Source: Lutraria lutraria (Eukaryota; Mollusca; Bivalvia; Venerida; Mactridae). Taken from it: 64,000 nt of DNA. The notes beneath the pieces were generated by a model. It was not told the DNA's origin, ran no database searches, and worked only from the letters and a program-made list of their open reading frames with translations. Location of the stretch: positions 27,006,934 through 27,070,933 of the forward strand of contig OZ026844.1 of the NCBI GenBank assembly GCA_964023205.1. The letters run 5' to 3'. Positions 59,639 to 64,000 of the stretch are shown here, in pieces; position 1 is the first letter of the stretch, and each line of letters starts with the position of its first letter. The translations under genes were made by a program, and so were the position numbers.

Positions 59639-59877
59639 ATGGGAAATGAAGGAAGTTTACCATCTGATACTGAAAGCCAAGTGTCCGACTGGCAATCTTT
59701 GTACTCCTACGGTTCACGAGCCGGAAGGAGATCTTCATTAGGATCAATGCGGATACCTTCGCCCATGGACCCACCGGAGCCTGATTTAAGCCACCTCTCT
59801 CCAGACGAAGTGGCAAAGATACGTGAAGTAATAGGACGTGCTAAGGAAATGAAAGATGAAGAGAACAAACGCATAAG
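59639..59877 (+). CDS. first coding exon of a probable presynaptic active-zone protein (RIM/Piccolo/Fife-like)
   Basis: The ATG sits in a good context (AAAATGG). The frame is also open upstream to 59456, but that stretch reads as random hydrophobic residues and is taken as 5' UTR. The product starts MGNEGSLPSDTES; MGNE resembles the N-terminus of Piccolo and Bassoon, and Gly2 could be myristoylated. After a Ser/Arg-rich stretch (SRAGRRSSLGSMRIPSP) comes PDLSHLSPDEVAKIREVIGR, AKEMKDEENKRI, resembling the Rab3-binding helix that opens the RIM zinc-finger region (PDLSHLTEEE..I..V..R). It ends at a modest donor AAG|GTTTGT, phase 2. The next exon is not identified in the last 4 kb. Exact family member uncertain. 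Confidence 0.6.
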
Positions 59878-59995
59878 GTTTGTAATAAATGTATATACAT
59901 GTAGTGTAATTCATATACTAGTATGTTTATGTTATTTATCTGTTGTAACGACCCACTAAACAGCTATGGTCATTTAGGAGCCGCCCGACACACAC

Positions 59996-60001
59996 ACACG
60001 G

Positions 60002-60035
<34 letters not shown>

Positions 60036-60105
60036 AGAGAGAGAGAGGAGAGAGGGATGGGAGAGAGAGAGGAGACAGGGGTGGGGGAGAGAGAGGGTAG
60101 ATGAT
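59996..60105 (+). repeat. GA-rich purine tract
   Basis: CACACACACA followed by about 100 bases of (GA)n with GGGA interruptions. A simple-sequence repeat in the putative first intron. The apparent Arg/Glu-rich ORF across it is not a gene. Confidence 0.9.
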
Positions 60106-60567
60106 GCAGAAGAAATGGGCTTTTGTAAATATCACTACTCCTATTTCGAGTAGTTTATTCCCGGTTCTTTAACGTGCCTCATTTATATCACCGTTATACG
60201 CCTCACAGGTTTACTCTGATTTTCTAAATACAGTACTGGGCTCAGTGGTTAGGATGGGGAAGCGCCCTTGAACTACCCACGACCTTTCGACCATAGTAGT
60301 CCAACGAGTTACCTCTAGACTCTTGATGATACATCCAATTTGTGTATTTATATGTAGACTTTGTCCCAATAGTTTTTAATCCACTCTTAATTGAGCTTTT
60401 CTCTTTGACTATATCATTAAAGATCAAATATAACATGACAGTAAACATTTTCTATTAATATTTAATGACAATATTTTCCAATAGTTTCAATGCATGATAA
60501 ACATTCACGAACTGCTAATTCATAAAACCATGACAATGTTTTATATCAAATATCAATAATGCCAATA

Positions 60568-60690
60568 CAGTAAAACCCCTAGAAATCGGAACCCTTCTAG
60601 ACTGGGCCAAAGAAAAATTCGGAAAACAATGGAAATAATCATCCGATGTTCAGGGAATTCTGGTTTTCAGAGGTGAAATTGTGTTTGTCT
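60568..60690. mobile_element. MITE end fragment
   Basis: CAGTAAAACCCCTAGAAATC preceded by TA resembles the end of the 23292-23487 element. The opposite end is decayed (CTGGTTTTCAGAGGTGAA). Confidence 0.4.
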
Positions 60691-60699
60691 ATTTTTGAC

Positions 60700-63600
60700 A
60701 ATGCTCACATATTTTGAATTAAGTTTATAAATGCTTGTATTACAAGTTTAATTCGTATGTTCGTATAGTTCTATGTTGTTAAACGAAGACACGTCAATAT
60801 AACTGAACTGATTTAATTAGAATAATTCATAAGAGTCTTACGTTGTCAATATTTCACGACGATGCTGAATGATTTTCTCTGTCGATGAGTCGTGAATTGA
60901 TGGCAACTACTGGCATCGATTTACATCGCCATTTGAAATTATGGCACGAATATTTCTGTATAAGATGGTGCAAATAATTATCAGGAATAAGCTCTTCCGG
61001 ATGACAATGAACTATCAGATGTATAATGCTAGCGTCAAGTCCTTGTACAAGCCTCTGATGGTTTCCAAATACGGTGTTCATAAGTCAGCCCTTATTACTT
61101 AATTGGATTAAAATCTCACGCCGTCTTTTAAAATGTTTCACAGTCCTTGGATTTTACCATTTAAGTAACATCAAACTGTTTGCCATTTTCTTTATCTGTA
61201 AGTTATGGTTAAAGTTGACGACTCCCATTGTGATAGAATTTATTGATCTTTTCGTTCATAATTATATAGTCTTCGGGCAGAGTCTGTTTTTCCCATTCGA
61301 AGTAAATACCACCTGTCCGTATCTTAATGTCAAGTCTCGGTAATTGTATGATGTACCCTCTTGAAATCAGTGCTTCATACATATCTAATGAGCCCAGTTA
61401 TTTTTCAGAACCGAAGGCTATTCTTTGATATTCCAATATAACTATTACATGTATGGAATCTGCGATGGCTAGTTATTCAAATGACTTCTTGTCGGACGCA
61501 CCTTAATTGTGTAGTAATTTAATAATACAACACACAATATTGTCTTTCAAATTGAGTTCATTATTAGCATCCTTATTTACTTGTAATTCAATTACTCAAT
61601 TTATTATTTGAACCAATCATTTCATTAATTTGATATGTTATGTTTTCAATGCAGTCAGTTAAGGTATAACAATTTTTTTTAAAATTAAGCGTCTCTTTAT
61701 GAAGATACAACTTGATAAAGCGACTGCTAAAATACAAGTCACACTTATGTTGATTGCCTGAATTAATATAAATTTTATTTGAGTATTAGATAAGGTACAT
61801 TGAAACGAATGATGATTTAGGATTCTGTATTATATTGTATATGGTCTTCAAACTATTAACTTTTATTAATTTGTTAAGTACAACCTTTCAACAAAAAGCA
61901 TTCAATATGCGATCATTAAAAAGGAAGAGCAACAGCGGACATTTTTATCCAAGTCCAAAAAAGCAACACTGCTGCTTGTTGCTGTTGCATTCATGCCATT
62001 TCATCAGCCGTCGATATTTTTGGAGGTTTCGGAACTATTCTGATTGCTTTGTTTTGGGGACTGATTTGGTGCCGGAAATTCGGCCACATTCCCCTGTCTG
62101 AAAATTATATATCCCCCCCTAAGCTCATAAAAAATAATGGCCCCTTCAATAGAATATTATAGGATTAAACTTTCATTTCTGGTCGATTATCGATGTGTAA
62201 ACTCCCTCAGACCTCATAACACATTGAATAAAGCCAGAAGAGCTTTATGTGAAATGTGCGTTTTCGGTTACGTTTGTTCCCTAGATGCTGGTAAATGCAA
62301 TACGAAAGCTGTGTACAAGTGCACAAAAATGTCATGAGTCCGGCGATTGGTTGACAGCTATATGTTAACAGTCCGGTGATTGGTTTACACTAACTGTGTG
62401 AATCGGTATCACGTGACTTGAGTGCCAATTTTACACCGCGCAGACGTCTAGAGATTTCTTATTTCATGACATTGTTCTCTTCTCATCACGAACGAAATTA
62501 TAAGTGTCCTGTATGCTTTATAATATGTTTCATCAATGTGTTTGTTCGATGTTAGATTGTTAGTTAGTAAATGAATTTCGAGGCAGTGCCCTCTATTTAT
62601 ACATTCTAGTACTTCTAGCTCCCCCCTAGTTTTTGTATGTGTCATACTTTCAATTGTCGAAGGTCTTTGACGATGATAAGTATGCATTAGGTTGCAGTTC
62701 ATCGTCAAAGCCACTTGTTCTTTAAAAGCTAACAGGTAAACAATTCATACTGAGTCGCGTTCGTTTTCCTATTTAACGCACATATTTCCTTCAACGGGCG
62801 AATATCGAATAGGTATCGAATAGATTGCCGATCTTTCAGACTACCAATCTGATTAAAATCATATCATCAAACCCGCTACGCTATGAGGATCTGAAGACGA
62901 CCTATAGAAGGTCACCTCAGGTGACCTTTTCCACTAGCCAATCAGCGCCTTACTTTCATAATTCTGAAAGTGATCTGATTCTATTTTTAACCGCAGTAAA
63001 ACACAATATTTGACTTGTAGATATCACGAACACCTATTCTTACGCAACTAAATGTAATGATAGCGCCCATGTGACATGCGTGTTTATTAAATTTTCTATA
63101 TTACTATGGCCGAATCTATCAGGATTACTAAAAAAATCAAAAAGTGGTTGCAGACAAATATGTCACACGTAATTTAATGTTTACTAACGTTTAAATAACA
63201 TCGTCAGGTAGAAAGTTCATTCGGCCAAAGTACCGATGAAACGAGTTATACGATTGGCTGAATTATAAATAGATATTAATAGTGATCATGGAAATTCCGA
63301 CTTTTGAAAATAGAAACTGGTATAGGCCGTCATCAGATCTTGCCGTAAGGAAGATCGAATACTTTAGTCAGATTGTCAGACTACATGTTGACTTTGAAAG
63401 AGGACACTTCCATAACTAAAATGGTCAACAAGACGAAATAAAAAAGACCAATTTAATTTTGGTACCAGAACTAATTTTTATCTGCAACAACCAGACAAGT
63501 CTCTCTTTTTCAAAAGGAAACTTTATTGAATCTGTGATCGATTATTTATGTTTTACAGTACACATAAATTGTCAAAAGTAGTCCTTCGACGACATGTCAA

Positions 63601-64000
63601 AAAACAAAGGTCTCCGATTGAAAAGGAGTTTATCGAAGTGTAAACTCCCTCCATTGACCAATCAAAATGCATAGATTTGTTAGAATTGGAAATAAATTAA
63701 TAAAAACTAACCTGTAGGATAGCTCTTGTCTGCAACCTTCAACATTGTAACCTGTTGGGGGGACATGCATACACGGTCATATTATTGTTCCCCCTTTTGG
63801 CATCAGGATGCAGATTTACACATTTTTAAGTCCCCGCCACCTTTTCCCTAAAAGTTAAAAAACGCTGGAATAACGATTCGATAGCATACGGTAGCATTGC
63901 TCAATATTCCGTTACTGACTCTGATCTTCATTTTTTATCTTGAGATCAAACAACATACAGAAGATGGGAATTTCTATTAAATATTCAGAATATTGTCGTC
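60700..64000. other. probable first intron or intergenic DNA, no further exon recognised
   Basis: AT-rich. It contains a perfect 10-bp-arm palindrome at 62908-62928 and paired GTCCGGCGATTGGTT/GTCCGGTGATTGGTT copies at about 62339 and 62372 (inverted CCAAT). A shared GTGTAAACTCCCTC occurs at about 62195 and 63640. Open stretches at 61835-62101 and 62137-62337 show no domain. Confidence 0.4.

Noticed and set aside
59923..60153. Arg/Glu-rich ORF
   Set aside because: It is a translation of the (GA)n tract.
61835..62337. Two ORFs as possible second exons of the RIM/Piccolo-like gene
   Set aside because: No zinc-finger cysteine pattern, no phase-2 acceptor that gives a sensible continuation, and no similarity to the expected domain.

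Overview
The window is animal nuclear DNA: AT-rich, with long introns, GT-AG splice sites, and many decayed transposons and minisatellites. The repeats (hairpin-ended families with AGCTCACC or ATACCCCCA starts, tRNA-headed SINEs, Tc1/mariner relics) look most like a bivalve mollusc. That is an inference; I cannot name a species.

1-31 kb (+ strand): the 3' two thirds of a Met/Ron (HGF-receptor family) receptor tyrosine kinase gene. I resolved 19 exons. Their splice phases agree throughout and they join into one open frame of 3039 nt, giving 1012 residues and a stop at 30978-30980. In order they encode the end of the Sema domain, a PSI domain, about four IPT/TIG domains, one transmembrane helix, a juxtamembrane segment, a complete kinase domain with the Met-type YY activation loop, a YVNM docking motif, and an acidic Ser/Thr-rich tail. 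The 5' part (signal peptide, most of Sema) lies upstream of the window.

Introns of this gene: three large tandem arrays occur. Two copy the 3' end of a coding exon together with its 5' splice site (52-bp unit after exon 10, 61-bp unit after exon 14). The third is an expansion inside the A-box half of a tRNA-derived SINE (50/56-bp unit after exon 3). The introns also hold hAT and pogo/Tigger-like MITEs, a mariner relic, a Tc1 relic, a LINE 3' end and SINEs.

31-42 kb: no gene recognised. This stretch holds the probable 3' UTR and repeat families. Two inverted copies of one dispersed repeat give an occupied-site/empty-site comparison for a Helentron/HINE-like element.

42.5-52.4 kb: a nested inverted structure. 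A 79-bp satellite array (about 27 copies) faces inverted copies of the same unit about 8 kb away. Between them sits a 6.25-kb foldback-like element (45554-51805) with long modular terminal inverted repeats, a near-perfect 11-bp target duplication, and a 3.3-kb array of 40-bp units inside. It interrupts a short reading frame that reopens on the far side.

52.4-64 kb: mostly non-coding, with a 20-bp satellite (56.27-57.21 kb). A plausible first coding exon of a presynaptic active-zone protein (RIM/Piccolo/Fife-like) begins with an ATG at 59639 on the + strand.
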